Source: an uncultured Prevotellaceae bacterium (lineage in GTDB: Bacteria; Bacteroidota; Bacteroidia; Bacteroidales; Bacteroidaceae). Taken from it: a stretch of DNA of 64,000 nt. This document shows positions 1-9,400 of the stretch, piece after piece (positions within the stretch are counted from its first letter, which is position 1; every line of letters starts with the position of its first letter). The stretch spans positions 1-64,000 of the forward strand of contig CACZDV010000007.1 of the NCBI GenBank assembly GCA_902780025.1, written 5' to 3'. Both the position numbers and the translations under genes were made by a program. The notes under the pieces are model-generated. The model ran no database searches. It was not told the origin of the DNA and worked only from the letters and a program-made list of their open reading frames with translations.

Positions 1-19
1 CGTTCACTGATCACTGTTT

Positions 20-295
20 CTACAACAACTCATTTTTCAGCGGCTCTAAAAGCGCACGGTACAGCACGCGCTTTTCTTCTGGGATATCCTGCTCGTCGAT
101 AGCCGCCAGCAGCATGTACGAAACAGGTATGCCAAACGCACGACACAACTTCTCGATGGTCGCCTTTGGCGGTATCGTCTTGCCGAGTTCCCATGAACTG
201 ATAGCGTTGATGCTCATGCCGACGCTATCGGCAAGCTGCTCCTGGGTCATGCCGCGCTTGGTGCGAAGTTCCTTGATTGCCTGTCCTATATCCAT
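20..295 (-). CDS. XRE-family HTH repressor-like protein
   Basis: A 91-residue protein with a classic Cro/CI (XRE) helix-turn-helix over residues 5-60: a start like IKELRTKRGMTQEQLA, the recognition-helix region MSINAISSWE, and a hydrophobic end at PVSYML. The remaining 30 residues are charged and may mediate dimerisation. It lies downstream of the coiled-coil gene at 309-758 (13-nt gap), so both are probably transcribed leftward from the promoter at 787-817, which sits in a palindrome. That layout fits a repressor that controls its own promoter and the opposing regulator gene. The HTH assignment is secure; the role as lysogeny repressor is inferred from position and size. Confidence 0.85.
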   Translation of the reverse strand: MDIGQAIKELRTKRGMTQEQLADSVGMSINAISSWELGKTIPPKATIEKLCRAFGIPVSYMLLAAIDEQDIPEEKRVLYRALLEPLKNELL

Positions 296-308
296 TGCTT
301 TCCTCCTC

Positions 309-758
309 CTATCTTCTTTCGGTCAGTTTGTCGATGATGACACCGATTTCGTAGGGAACATTCTTGTTGGAACGGATGAAGTCCACCAGCTTATTGTATT
401 CGTCCAATCGCTTCTGGTAGTCGCCTTTCATCCGCTCCATACGTTCACGGAAGTCGTTGCCCTGCTGTTTCAGTTCTTCGTCCTTCTCGTTGATACGTTC
501 ACGCAGGTTTTCAATCAACTTCTCGCAACTCTCAACCTGACTACTCAGATCTTCCGACGTCTTCACCACCTCGTTCCACTTGTCGAGCGCAGAGTACAAC
601 TGATCCTGCATGGCCGTCATATTCTCTGCAGACTTCTCCAACTTTTTCTTCGTCTCTTCCAACTCCTCACGGTAGGGATCGCGACCACAAAAAGCCTTCA
701 CCAGGTTCTTCAGATAACGTTTAATGCGTAGTGATAATTTCTCTTTATTTTCGTTCAT
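309..758 (-). CDS. Coiled-coil protein, unknown function
   Basis: A 149-residue protein with a basic start (SLRIKRYLKNLVKAF) and a long Glu/Lys-rich coiled coil over about residues 30-130. It has no membrane segment and no recognisable domain. It is the first gene after the leftward promoter at 787-817 and is followed 13 nt later by the XRE gene, so it may be a partner or antagonist of that regulator; this rests on position only. Confidence 0.75.
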   Translation of the reverse strand: MNENKEKLSLRIKRYLKNLVKAFCGRDPYREELEETKKKLEKSAENMTAMQDQLYSALDKWNEVVKTSEDLSSQVESCEKLIENLRERINEKDEELKQQGNDFRERMERMKGDYQKRLDEYNKLVDFIRSNKNVPYEIGVIIDKLTERR

Positions 759-771
759 ATTTCACGAAATT

Positions 772-798
772 GTTGTAACTTTGCGGCAAAGGTACAAC
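772..798. promoter_or_regulatory. Palindromic operator between divergent regulators
   Basis: Two 13-bp arms, GTTGTAACTTTGC and GCAAAGGTACAAC, face each other around one central base with a single mismatch. Each arm contains a Bacteroidetes -7 box, TAACTTTG (776-783, rightward) and TACCTTTG (787-794, leftward). A dimeric repressor bound here would block both promoters. The likely ligand is one of the two flanking HTH proteins. Confidence 0.6.
776..783 (+). promoter_or_regulatory. Probable -7 box of the rightward regulator promoter
   Basis: TAACTTTG matches the -7 consensus and faces the regulator gene at 870. I see no good TTTG at -33, so the promoter may be weak or activator-dependent. Confidence 0.4.
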
Positions 799-817
799 TT
801 TTCTGTGAAATAACAAA
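787..817 (-). promoter_or_regulatory. Leftward promoter for the coiled-coil/XRE pair
   Basis: Read on the minus strand, TTTG (817-814) is followed by a 19-nt spacer and TACCTTTG (794-787), matching the Bacteroidetes primary sigma consensus. Transcription would start near 780, about 22 nt before the ATG at 758. Confidence 0.65.
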
Positions 818-869
818 CAGAATTGGTGAAAAATTATCCAAAAGTGAATGTTAAAATTTTAAAGCAAGC

Positions 870-1628
870 ATGACAAATGGTATGGACAGATGGAAATTCA
901 ACACGACGCTATTCAGCAGTCTATCAGATGTTTTAGACATCACAGGCACGGAAATTGCCCGCCGTTGCGGACTAAGACAGCAGGTACTAAGCCGATATAC
1001 GACAAACGAAATTGTTGTATCGGTGCAAATACTGATAAAATTGTGCAACTCTTTGCGTATGCCAGTATATTATTTTGTGGCTGAGAACAACAATTTCGTC
1101 ATCCCTAATCGTGAAGACGCTACTATCCCACTCGACTACTGGCATCCTATCGAGTGGAACACACAAGCTGTTGAGCAGACTTTCGGCGACGGTGAAGGGC
1201 GCATCTACTGGAAAGACGTGGCCGTGGCTATGGAAGCCAGTTCACAGAAACCACACGAGCGTTTCACCCTTCGCCGACGTTTCAAGGTGACGGACTTTCT
1301 CCACACTTGCAGCTACTTCAACATCTCTCCGTTTAAGTTCCTCGTTGACGAGAACCGCGAGTGCAGCAAGGGCAAAGGCCGCAGACCTGCCGTGCCTGTA
1401 GCACCACAAGCGGGCAACAACGAAACCGTCCGCGCAGAGGTTGCTGCCCTGACAAAAAGGCTTAACGGACTGAACGCTACCGTCGCAGACATCACAGCCA
1501 AATACAAGGATCTGCTTCAACGGCACAATGCTTTGCTTGAAAGGCACAACCGCATGGAAGTACAGTTCAATCAGTATTTCGGCACCACTGTTGGCATGGC
1601 TACAGAGCCGGGGCCAGACAAGATTTAA
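870..1628 (+). CDS. HTH regulator with C-terminal coiled coil
   Basis: A 252-residue protein. Residues 15-68 look like a divergent XRE helix-turn-helix (ITGTEIARRCGLRQQVLSRY, then a segment ending PVYYFV). A second helical region around 120-160 (FTLRRRFKVTDFLHTCSYFN) may be another DNA-binding unit. Residues 190-240 form a coiled coil. It is transcribed away from the XRE repressor across a shared palindrome and so may be the opposing regulator of a switch. An in-frame ATG at 882 is an alternative start. The DNA-binding role is well supported; whether it activates or represses is unknown. Confidence 0.75.
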   Translation: MTNGMDRWKFNTTLFSSLSDVLDITGTEIARRCGLRQQVLSRYTTNEIVVSVQILIKLCNSLRMPVYYFVAENNNFVIPNREDATIPLDYWHPIEWNTQAVEQTFGDGEGRIYWKDVAVAMEASSQKPHERFTLRRRFKVTDFLHTCSYFNISPFKFLVDENRECSKGKGRRPAVPVAPQAGNNETVRAEVAALTKRLNGLNATVADITAKYKDLLQRHNALLERHNRMEVQFNQYFGTTVGMATEPGPDKI

Positions 1629-1629
1629 A

Positions 1630-1708
1630 ACGCGCAAGGACCATTGCAGCCCTCGCGCGTATATATTATATGTGTGCGTCGTATCATTTTCGTGAGGTCA
1701 CGAAAATG
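1630..1708. terminator. Hairpins between convergent genes
   Basis: Two hairpins lie between converging genes: ACGCGC/GCGCGT (1630-1660), and a perfect 11-bp inverted repeat CATTTTCGTGA-GG-TCACGAAAATG (1685-1708). The second reads the same on both strands, so it can serve as a two-way terminator, though a protein-binding role is not excluded. Confidence 0.6.
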
Positions 1709-1709
1709 G

Positions 1710-2279
1710 TCACACTTCCTCTACCACCAGTCCACGTTTGTGGGCTTTGTCATAGTATTGCTTTTTCACCTCTTCCGTCGGAAACCAGGCTAATGTGCGC
1801 TGCTCCCTGCCATCGGGTGCTCGTAGCACAAGTCGGTACACGTTGGCTACAGGATGCCACAGATTCTTTATCCAGTCGTAGATGCGCTGTTGCACCTCTT
1901 CCGGCACGTACTCCAGTGTCAGTTCGAAGCTATCATCAAACTCAGTGGCACTTGCATCGTTGCAGAGCACCAGCACTGGGTGTTCCTCCCATTCGGGTTC
2001 GTAACTGATGCAGTATGCCTTCTGTCTGATGGGGTTGACGTCAGCCGGACACATGCTGTCGAACTCCATGCCCTCCAACTCTGGCAGTCCGTCATCGAAG
2101 AGGTCGTAAAGGTCGATGCTCACACCCCGATTTTTATCTGTCTCATGCACCCACAGCATCCCTTGCCTGCCGAATCCGCAGTCGTTGTCCTCAAACTCAG
2201 GCGGTGCAAACTCGCCTTTCTGATACGCCGCATGTATCGCAGTCATCAGGGCCGTCAGTTGTTTTGATGTCTCGTTCAT
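1710..2279 (-). CDS. Hypothetical acidic protein, end of leftward operon
   Basis: A 189-residue protein of unknown function, acidic in its first 100 residues (runs such as EFEDNDCGFG and DLYDLFDDG). It has no signal peptide or membrane segment. It is the last gene of the long leftward operon, 12 nt after the stop of the previous gene and just before the hairpins at 1630-1708. Its codon use and spacing match the rest of the operon, so it is very likely real. Confidence 0.75.
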   Translation of the reverse strand: MNETSKQLTALMTAIHAAYQKGEFAPPEFEDNDCGFGRQGMLWVHETDKNRGVSIDLYDLFDDGLPELEGMEFDSMCPADVNPIRQKAYCISYEPEWEEHPVLVLCNDASATEFDDSFELTLEYVPEEVQQRIYDWIKNLWHPVANVYRLVLRAPDGREQRTLAWFPTEEVKKQYYDKAHKRGLVVEEV

Positions 2280-2291
2280 TGCCGTTCGGCT

Positions 2292-2711
2292 TTACAGTTT
2301 CTCACACAATGTATTCATCTTGGTCCAGAGGTTATGCAAGTCCTGCCAGAACTCAGGCACTTTCGTTTCTTCTCCGTTACGGTTATACTCTTTGAGCATA
2401 GCGTCACGCAGTTCATGGGTTGCAGAGAAAAATTCATGCCGAAGTTCCTTCCAAGTCATCTTCCTGGGACTCAGTATCGCTTTGAGCTTATCCGTCACCT
2501 CTTTCAGAGTGTCACCATACACAGAAGGGTTCACGTCGCCGTCGGCGTTGATTTCCTCGGCGGCAGCATACTTGAACTCATAGCCTTCACAATCCTTGTA
2601 ATACGCCTTGGCGTCTGCCATAGAGTCGAACTCGCCGATGGGCTCGCCATTCTCGAACACGGCCACGTTTCTTACGATGGTGTAGCCTTTGTACTTAATC
2701 ACATTCTTCAT
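2292..2711 (-). CDS. Hypothetical protein
   Basis: A 139-residue protein with no recognised domain. Residues 1-30 look like a small beta structure (YKGYTIVRNVAVFENGEPIG), followed by helical charged sequence. It sits in the leftward operon with an 18-nt gap before it and a 12-nt gap after it. Confidence 0.72.
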   Translation of the reverse strand: MKNVIKYKGYTIVRNVAVFENGEPIGEFDSMADAKAYYKDCEGYEFKYAAAEEINADGDVNPSVYGDTLKEVTDKLKAILSPRKMTWKELRHEFFSATHELRDAMLKEYNRNGEETKVPEFWQDLHNLWTKMNTLCEKL

Positions 2712-2729
2712 TTCCGTATCGTTTAGGGG

Positions 2730-3401
2730 TTAATATACAAACTCGTTCACATGTCTTCCGACAAGTCCACTCTCAAAGTGAACGTATCTGTTGCCGTTTT
2801 CACGTCCGCAGTTCCAGTGGAAGGCAGCGCGATCTATGCCAGAAAGAAATTGTTTACGACCAAGAATCTTGATGGCTTCATCGCGGGTAATCTTGCGGTC
2901 TGGCTTCGACTTGTAGCATTGTGTAAACTCGCATACATTTGCCTCAAGTTCTATCTGGTCCAAATCTTCCTCGCTATTACCCCAGTCCAACAGGATTTTC
3001 TTATCATCGGCGGTCAGATGGAACTCACGCGGAGCGTTCTTCTGTGCTTCCCACTGCTCAATTTCCTTCTGCTCTCGGATGATATTATCGAGGTTCTGAT
3101 AATAACGGATTCTCTTGCCGTCATATTCGAGGTGTGGATCAGGGTCGTCAAACTGCAAGTGCATCTTAAACTTATTCTTGTCGAGCCGGGCTTCATAGCG
3201 GTCGATGACGGTCTGAAAGATATGACGCACTATCATCATCTGCACATCGTCCTTGTTACCCCAATGGGCAAAATGATTTATAGCTTTTTTAACCGCATCC
3301 TCACTGACTGTCACATCTAACTCAACCTGGAGTTTGTCGATGACCTTTTCATTCACACCAAGGCACTCTAATACAAGTGCAGAAAATTCTTGCTTTGCCA
3401 T
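2730..3401 (-). CDS. Hypothetical charged protein
   Basis: A 223-residue soluble, highly charged protein of unknown function. The N-terminal 60 residues are helical (FSALVLECLGVNEKVIDKLQ), and the C-terminal third contains the segment ITRDEAIKILGRKQFLSGID, which looks like a small helical unit. Many of the leftward operon's proteins share this character: single-domain, charged, not exported. Confidence 0.72.
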   Translation of the reverse strand: MAKQEFSALVLECLGVNEKVIDKLQVELDVTVSEDAVKKAINHFAHWGNKDDVQMMIVRHIFQTVIDRYEARLDKNKFKMHLQFDDPDPHLEYDGKRIRYYQNLDNIIREQKEIEQWEAQKNAPREFHLTADDKKILLDWGNSEEDLDQIELEANVCEFTQCYKSKPDRKITRDEAIKILGRKQFLSGIDRAAFHWNCGRENGNRYVHFESGLVGRHVNEFVY

Positions 3402-3414
3402 AGTCGTATGTTGT

Positions 3415-3609
3415 TTAGTGATTCCCTTCTACTTCGATTACTTCGTGGTTGATGCCGATAAAGGTCAGCCACTCGCTTGCTCGTTTTGCTTCCGCATCGT
3501 CCAACTTCAGGCATAGCGCCTTGTCTTCGATGAACCGCGTCGGGCGAAGCCTGTAAAGGTACTCCGTGCAATTCTTGCGGTTGTTCCAGATTTTAATTGT
3601 CTTTGCCAT
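3415..3609 (-). CDS. Small hypothetical protein
   Basis: A 64-residue protein with an alpha/beta look (NRKNCTEYLYRLRPTRFIED). The start is supported by the conserved upstream linker AAACGAAACGGCA-ATG. Function unknown. Confidence 0.65.
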   Translation of the reverse strand: MAKTIKIWNNRKNCTEYLYRLRPTRFIEDKALCLKLDDAEAKRASEWLTFIGINHEVIEVEGNH

Positions 3610-3621
3610 TGCCGTTTCGTT

Positions 3622-4023
3622 TTAAAGTAATCGAGTATTCAGTTTCGTATAGTCACGAAAGAGTTCTTCAAGTTGGTCGCAATAGATGCCCTTATATTCT
3701 TTAAGCGTCTGCACCATCTTGTCGGGGTCTGACTGTTGCTTGATTTTCCGTTGAGCAGTCACAGGATCCATGCCCCTGCCAATGTATTTTGCCAGCAGAG
3801 AGTATGGGTTGGGCGGGTTTCTCACATACAGAAACGTCATGGTGTATGTGTCATCGCCACGAAGGACGATACTCACCATGTTCGCCTTGCTACTGTTCCG
3901 TCCAATCCTGAAACGCAGGCCGTTGTTAATGGCCACAAGGCATCTTGCACCCGTCATAGTCACAAAACGCCTACCTCCAAGTTGTTGTAGAATGATACTT
4001 GCTATTTGCTGGTTCTCTGTCAT
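3622..4023 (-). CDS. Hypothetical protein
   Basis: A 133-residue protein with a central beta-rich stretch (residues 40-75, containing VLRGDDTYTMTFLYVR) and a charged helical C-terminus. Its ATG has the same AAACGAAACGGCA leader as its neighbours, and its TAA lies exactly 12 nt before the next ATG. Function unknown. Confidence 0.72.
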   Translation of the reverse strand: MTENQQIASIILQQLGGRRFVTMTGARCLVAINNGLRFRIGRNSSKANMVSIVLRGDDTYTMTFLYVRNPPNPYSLLAKYIGRGMDPVTAQRKIKQQSDPDKMVQTLKEYKGIYCDQLEELFRDYTKLNTRLL

Positions 4024-4050
4024 TGCCGTTTCGTTTTAAAGTTACTGACT

Positions 4051-4104
4051 TCATCCTTTCAGCCAGCAGAGGACCAAAAGGATGACGATAAACCACATTT
4101 CCAT
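4051..4104 (-). CDS. Putative 17-residue membrane micro-protein
   Basis: In the 113-nt gap between two operon genes, an ATG-to-TGA frame encodes MEMWFIVILLVLCWLKG, almost entirely hydrophobic with one C-terminal Lys. It would span the membrane once. It is preceded by an A-rich leader and followed 27 nt later by the next ATG. The hydrophobic pattern and operon position suggest a real small protein, but at this length chance cannot be excluded. Confidence 0.35.
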   Translation of the reverse strand: MEMWFIVILLVLCWLKG

Positions 4105-4136
4105 GTCTTGTTGTTTCTTGTTTTGAGTTTGACGAT

Positions 4137-5045
4137 TTAGTAAGTTTGCAGATATTGATATAATTCTCCGGCGGTCTTATAGCAGCCGTCGAGTTGTGGG
4201 CGACGCTTGCCTTTCGACTGGCGGTAATACTGACACGTGCCAGTCTTGCCGTTGATGACGTAGATGACCTGCTGCAGGTTATGCACAGTGCGCAAGTGAA
4301 TAGCGATGCCATAGCGGCGGCACAGATCAACCACGTCACTGCCAGCAATAGCCTCTCCATTCTTGAACTTCTCGGCTTCCTGGGTCAGTCGCTCTTGCTC
4401 CTTCTGATCGGCTTCAGCCTTCTTGCGGGCTTCTTCCTCAGCAGCCTTGCGGCGTTCCTCCTTGCGCTCCTGCTCACGGCGTTCACGCTCGGCCATAGCT
4501 TGACGGCGTAGCTCTTGTATGACGGGTAAGTATGGCGACTGCACTTCCTCGTAGGCTTTGATAACAGAGGCCATAATCCACGCATCACCTGAAAGCAGCA
4601 CCGTATCATAGTCCAGGAACAAAGCGAGTCTTTGCAGCATATTGTCACGATCCTTCTTCGCGCCCTCCATGCTCTCTTCGTTCCATTTTGCTTCTCGGTT
4701 GCGATATTCCTCACTGGCGTTAGGATTGCGCTCCAGAAAGTCCTTCATCCATTTCTCGCCTTGAGCCTTGATATCTTCGTCAGTCTTCACCATACGCTCT
4801 ACCAGTTGGTCGCTTATACTGTCAACCATTGTCGCCACCTTGTCGCTCAGTTGCACGTAGAGGTGGTAATGCGTATAGATACGATAGCCGTAATCTTCCT
4901 CTTCTCGCTCAAACCACAAGGGCGTTTTCACTCCCTCGTTACTCACATTGGGCAATAGTTCGCTGATGTCTGTCAGTTCGATATTGCGTCTCTTTGGCGT
5001 ATTGCCGTCGCTGCCAATATAGTGGCACCAGAATTTCTTCGTCAT
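4137..5045 (-). CDS. Hypothetical protein with charged coiled-coil middle
   Basis: A 302-residue protein of unknown function in three parts: a folded N-terminal region (about 1-85), a helical region of almost pure Glu/Lys/Arg/Ala (about 175-235, with repeats such as ERREQERKEERRKAAEEE), and a compact C-terminal region (245-302) with aromatic and Cys residues. There is no export signal. The same kind of charged helix occurs in the J-domain protein at 11588-13003. Confidence 0.72.
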   Translation of the reverse strand: MTKKFWCHYIGSDGNTPKRRNIELTDISELLPNVSNEGVKTPLWFEREEEDYGYRIYTHYHLYVQLSDKVATMVDSISDQLVERMVKTDEDIKAQGEKWMKDFLERNPNASEEYRNREAKWNEESMEGAKKDRDNMLQRLALFLDYDTVLLSGDAWIMASVIKAYEEVQSPYLPVIQELRRQAMAERERREQERKEERRKAAEEEARKKAEADQKEQERLTQEAEKFKNGEAIAGSDVVDLCRRYGIAIHLRTVHNLQQVIYVINGKTGTCQYYRQSKGKRRPQLDGCYKTAGELYQYLQTY

Positions 5046-5069
5046 AGTCGTAAAGTTATAGGGTTACAC

Positions 5070-5915
5070 TTATGCTGCTTGTTCCCAGTGTCCCTCGTTA
5101 TTGATGCGGACGGGAACGGTATAGGCTGTTTGGGTTACGCTATCGTAATTCTTGTTCAGACATTCGGCTGCTCTATCTGCCGATACTCTCGATGCGTATT
5201 TCTTGGCAGAGTCGAGGTAGCTGGTTCGCCACATGTGGCGCGAAGATAACTTGTGGATATACTGACTACCAAACTGCACCACAAAGCCAACAGTCTTAGG
5301 CTCCTGCGGTTTCTTCTCTGCCCGCTTTCGGTGCTTATCCCACAGATATTCCGTCCATCTGCAGAAACTCACTGTCACATGACAGCCAGGGATTGTCAAC
5401 CCCTCGTACACCGTCATCAACTCCTCTTCGCTCTTCACGTTGCAGCGTTCGTAGTTGGGATAGCCAGTACACCATGTCAGTTTCAGTTCCTCACACTCGT
5501 CGAAGGTAACAGCCTGTTCAAAACCTTTCAGGAAGAAGTTGCGGAACTGTTGTGCCGACGTGTTATTGCAATGACCATTGCCGCTGATGGCGATGCCAGA
5601 GTAATAGCCGAAATGCTTTTCTATCTCCTGCTCAGTATATACACCTTCTTTGTTCTCATAGGAGGCATAAGGTTTACCGACACGCTCTTTTTCCTTGTCG
5701 ATGACGCTCTCTACATCACGCATGATTTCATCACGAGTACGAGCCAGAGACTTACTACCATTGCCAAACATACACTGGTGCCAACTGCGCTCACGGCGCT
5801 CACGTCCTTTCCAAGTAATTTCTGTGCAATTATTACTTCCGCTCTCAATAAGTGGGATATACCGTCCGTCACTCATTTTCACGAACATACTGCGATAAAG
5901 AATTGTGTAACTCAT
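5070..5915 (-). CDS. Hypothetical protein
   Basis: A 281-residue soluble protein. The C-terminal 80 residues (TVGFVVQFGSQYIHKLSSRH onwards) look like a module that opens with a beta hairpin and continues with helices, ending EGHWEQAA. I recognise no family. Gaps to its neighbours are 24 nt upstream and 12 nt downstream. Confidence 0.72.
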   Translation of the reverse strand: MSYTILYRSMFVKMSDGRYIPLIESGSNNCTEITWKGRERRERSWHQCMFGNGSKSLARTRDEIMRDVESVIDKEKERVGKPYASYENKEGVYTEQEIEKHFGYYSGIAISGNGHCNNTSAQQFRNFFLKGFEQAVTFDECEELKLTWCTGYPNYERCNVKSEEELMTVYEGLTIPGCHVTVSFCRWTEYLWDKHRKRAEKKPQEPKTVGFVVQFGSQYIHKLSSRHMWRTSYLDSAKKYASRVSADRAAECLNKNYDSVTQTAYTVPVRINNEGHWEQAA

Positions 5916-5927
5916 AATCTCGTTGTT

Positions 5928-6224
5928 TTAGTTCTTGGCCTTATCTTTTCTCCACTCACAATAGACGTACTGCATCAGGCGCTCAGCCCATTTGCGGTCA
6001 AGTGTGCGGTAGAACTTCATCCATGCGGACATGGTGTCGTTGCCGCATACGTCCTCACAGAGGTGCAGAAACTTCGAGCAGAAGTGCTGGTAGAGGTAGT
6101 GTGTCTTCGAGCCACCAACCATCCAGAGTATCACCTCGTCGTAGGGCGGGTGATTGTAGCAGAAACCTGCCCAGCAGTCCATCATGTCGGTCGTCTGCTT
6201 TACATCATACGCTGTTGTAATCAT
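5928..6224 (-). CDS. Small hypothetical protein, Cys/Trp/Tyr-rich
   Basis: A 98-residue protein unusually rich in Cys, Trp, Tyr and His (for example WMVGGSKTHYLYQHFCSKF). The arrangement does not match a known zinc finger. It lies between 12-nt linkers on both sides. Function unknown. Confidence 0.68.
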   Translation of the reverse strand: MITTAYDVKQTTDMMDCWAGFCYNHPPYDEVILWMVGGSKTHYLYQHFCSKFLHLCEDVCGNDTMSAWMKFYRTLDRKWAERLMQYVYCEWRKDKAKN

Positions 6225-6236
6225 AGTCGTATCGTT

Positions 6237-6473
6237 TTAGATGTTCAACAAAATATCGTCATCGTCGTAGTCTTCCCACCAGTCTTCCGGCAGGTCGTTT
6301 TCCTCGCCATACTCACCCAGCAGTTCAATAACCTGGTCAGCATCCACGAGGGTAAAGGTAGGCACAAGGTGCTGCTTATAGCACTTGTTAATCTCCGCAT
6401 GGAGAATAGCCAGATCGTCTTCGTCCATCTGCTCACGAACATAGTCGAGCGCTTTCTTCAATTCTTGTTTCAT
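6237..6473 (-). CDS. Small, very acidic protein
   Basis: A 78-residue protein whose last 25 residues are dominated by Asp/Glu (EENDLPEDWWEDYDDDD). It sits directly downstream of the large methylase-helicase gene (13-nt gap). Strong acidity and that neighbour would fit a DNA-mimic counter-defence protein, but this is inference from composition and position. Confidence 0.68.
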   Translation of the reverse strand: MKQELKKALDYVREQMDEDDLAILHAEINKCYKQHLVPTFTLVDADQVIELLGEYGEENDLPEDWWEDYDDDDILLNI

Positions 6474-6486
6474 CGTGTCTTACGTT

Positions 6487-9400
6487 TTATGCGGCCTTTC
6501 TAAGTTCCGACGCATCCGAGGTTTTACCCTCGGACTTGTCAGACTTCTTGCTACCGCCGTTCAGTTCCTCGTTGATCTTGCGGTCCAACTTTCCGAGTTC
6601 TGCCTTTAGCTTGCGCAACTCGTCCTCCTTTGGCCATGCCTCACACTTGATAGACTTCAACTGCTCCAGACGGGCGTTGTTCTCGTCCATCTTCGTCTGC
6701 CACTGCTCAATGAGTGTGGGGATATACATCAGAGCCTGCAGAGGATTCTCCGCCGACTGGCGTGCCGACACCTTTGTCAGACGGCCACCGTTATGGCTGT
6801 ACTTCAACGTCGTGCCCTCTACAAAGAACAGGTTGTCGTACTCCATCTGACCCATCAGGTTAAAGCCTCTCTCGATAGACTTCACCACAACGGGGAAGCC
6901 GTAGATTTCACCGATGCGCAGGTGGATGTCGCACGTCTTAGCCGTAGCGGCAATCTGCAACAGTCGCTCACCCAGAGCCTTTGCCTTGTCGTCGGCGGTC
7001 ATAGGCTTGCCGTCCTTTGTCTGTTCCGGCATCGTCCAACCGTCAATCGTCAGGTCGTTCACCACAAAGCCGTTCTCGTCGGGACGCTTACGCTGCAGGA
7101 ACTTGTCATAGTCACCCTGTGCCGAACGGATGTGGCGCTCGTGGCGCTCGTTGTCTTCCTCCAGACTCTTCATCTTCTCCTGCTGGTCGCGCTGGTCACG
7201 CAAGAAGTTCTTGCGCTCACTCTCCAGTCCGGCAATCTTCTTCTCCAACTTGGCACGCTCCAATAGGTCAGTGTTACCCGAGAGAATAGCCATATACTCA
7301 GAGAAGTTCATGCCCTTCTCTTCCATCGAACCCTCGTCAAGGGTACGCTTGGCCAACTGTCCGCGCTTCAGCTGATTGATAAACGTCTGCTTGCAGTGCA
7401 GGAGGTTGAACTTATAGCTATCCAGACTGCGCTCAACGGCATAGATGATAATCTCCACCTTGTTGTCGTTGTACAACTTGGCAATCTCGTTACCCTTGCG
7501 GATAGCTCTGCCGTCGCGCTGCTCCAGGTCAGAGGGTCGCCACGGTGTATCCAGATGATGCACAGCCACCACACGCTGCTGGGCATTGACACCCGTGCCT
7601 AACATCTGTGTCGAACCAAACAGCACTCTCACCTTGCCTTCGTTCACCTCGTCAATCAGCTTCTGCTTCTTCGACTCACACTTCGCTTCCTGAATAAAGC
7701 GAATCTCGTCGGCAGGGATGCCGTACTCCTCAACCAGCTTACGCTTGATCTCGTCATACACATTCCACTTCTTCGGGTCGTAGGCCGAGAGGTCAGAGAA
7801 TACGAGTTGCGTTCCCTTCACGTCGTTGAACTTCTTGTAGTACTCACTCACCAGATAAGCACATCGTGAAGCCTTGCTCCGTGGGTGGTCCTGATAGCCT
7901 GGGTCAATCAGTCGCATATCGAGTGACATCTTGCGGGCCATGTCCGTCGCATACAGCATCTTTGCCATCTGCTGCTTCTCCGTGGCTCCGTTAATACCTA
8001 TCAGCGAGAAGTCGCCGGTCTTCGCAAACTCCATCAGCGTCTTGATAAATTCCTCTTGGTCGGGCGTCGGCTTGATGTTCAGCAGTCGGGCGTGCTTCTC
8101 CGGACGCTCAATACCTACATCCTCTGCCGTGCGGAAGTCCGTTATCTCGTTATAGAACATAGCGAGTTCCGGAACTTTGATGAAGTAACGAAAACGTTCC
8201 TTCAACACAATCTGGTTGGTAATCGAGAACTCAAATTCCTGACTCTTCTTCGTGAAGATAGCCGCCCAGGCATCAAAACAGGTGATGTTCTGCTTCGCCA
8301 TCGCCTTCGGACGCAGATACTTGAACAGCGAATACAATTCCGTCAAGCTATTCGTGACGGTGGTACCTGAGAGGAACGTGGCACCGAGGTCCTTACCTGT
8401 ACGCTTCTGTATCGTGCGGATAGCCATCAGCAGGTTAAAAGCACGCTTCGAGCCCTCCGAGTTACCCAGACCTGCCACGCGGTCGTGACGGGTGGAGAAC
8501 TGCAGGTTCTTGAACATGTGGCTTTCATCTACAAAGATATGGTCTATACCCATCAGATTGAAGTCCACCACGTCGTCCTTCGTATCACCGATAGCGTCCA
8601 GAAGTCCGTCAATCTTCGCCTCCAGGTTACGCTTTCTGCGCTCCAAACCCTTCTGTATGCGGCTACGGTTGCCCCAGTCCCAGCCTTCCATAGCGTTCAT
8701 CGCATCTTCCAGCTGCTGCACTTCGTCCTGCATCACTTCCAGTTCGATGTCCTGACTCTGAGGAATACGACTGAACTGGTCGTGACTCATAATCACACAG
8801 TCCCAGTCGTTGTTCTTCATCTTGTTGAAGAAGTCCACACGCTCCTTGGCCGAGTAGTCTTTGGCACCGGCATACAGCACCTTGGCCTGCGGATAGGCGG
8901 TGCGATACGTTTCTGCAATGGCACTCACGTTTGCCTTCAAGCCAATAATCATCGGCTTGTGAACAAATCCTAAGCGCTTCATCTCATGTGCTGCCATACA
9001 CATGATCAGCGTCTTGCCGCTACCTACTTCGTGGTCGCAAATGCCGCCGCCGTTCAATACAAGCATCCACACACAGTCCTTCTGACTGCCGTAGATATGC
9101 TTGATGCCGTACTTCTTTTCAAGTCCCTTCAGGTCAATACCGGGGAATGTCTGGTGACTGCCGTCATACTTCGGCTTCACAAAACAGTTGAATCGGCGGT
9201 TATAGATAGCTGCCAACTCGTCGCGGAACGGCTTGGGCTGACGCAACAGCCAGTCAACGAATCCCTGACGAATCTCCTCAATCTTCGTGTTGGCAAGCTG
9301 GGTCTTCTCGGGGTCTTCCTCCTTCTCCTTCTCGTACTTGTCGTTATACACGTAGTCGCCGTTCGCATCCTTCTTATAGCGCATCAGTTTCGGACAGGTA

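Noticed and set aside
5253..6503. Plus-strand frame of 416 codons opposite three leftward genes
   Set aside because: It runs across three real genes and their linkers. The protein is Leu/Val/His-rich with no features.
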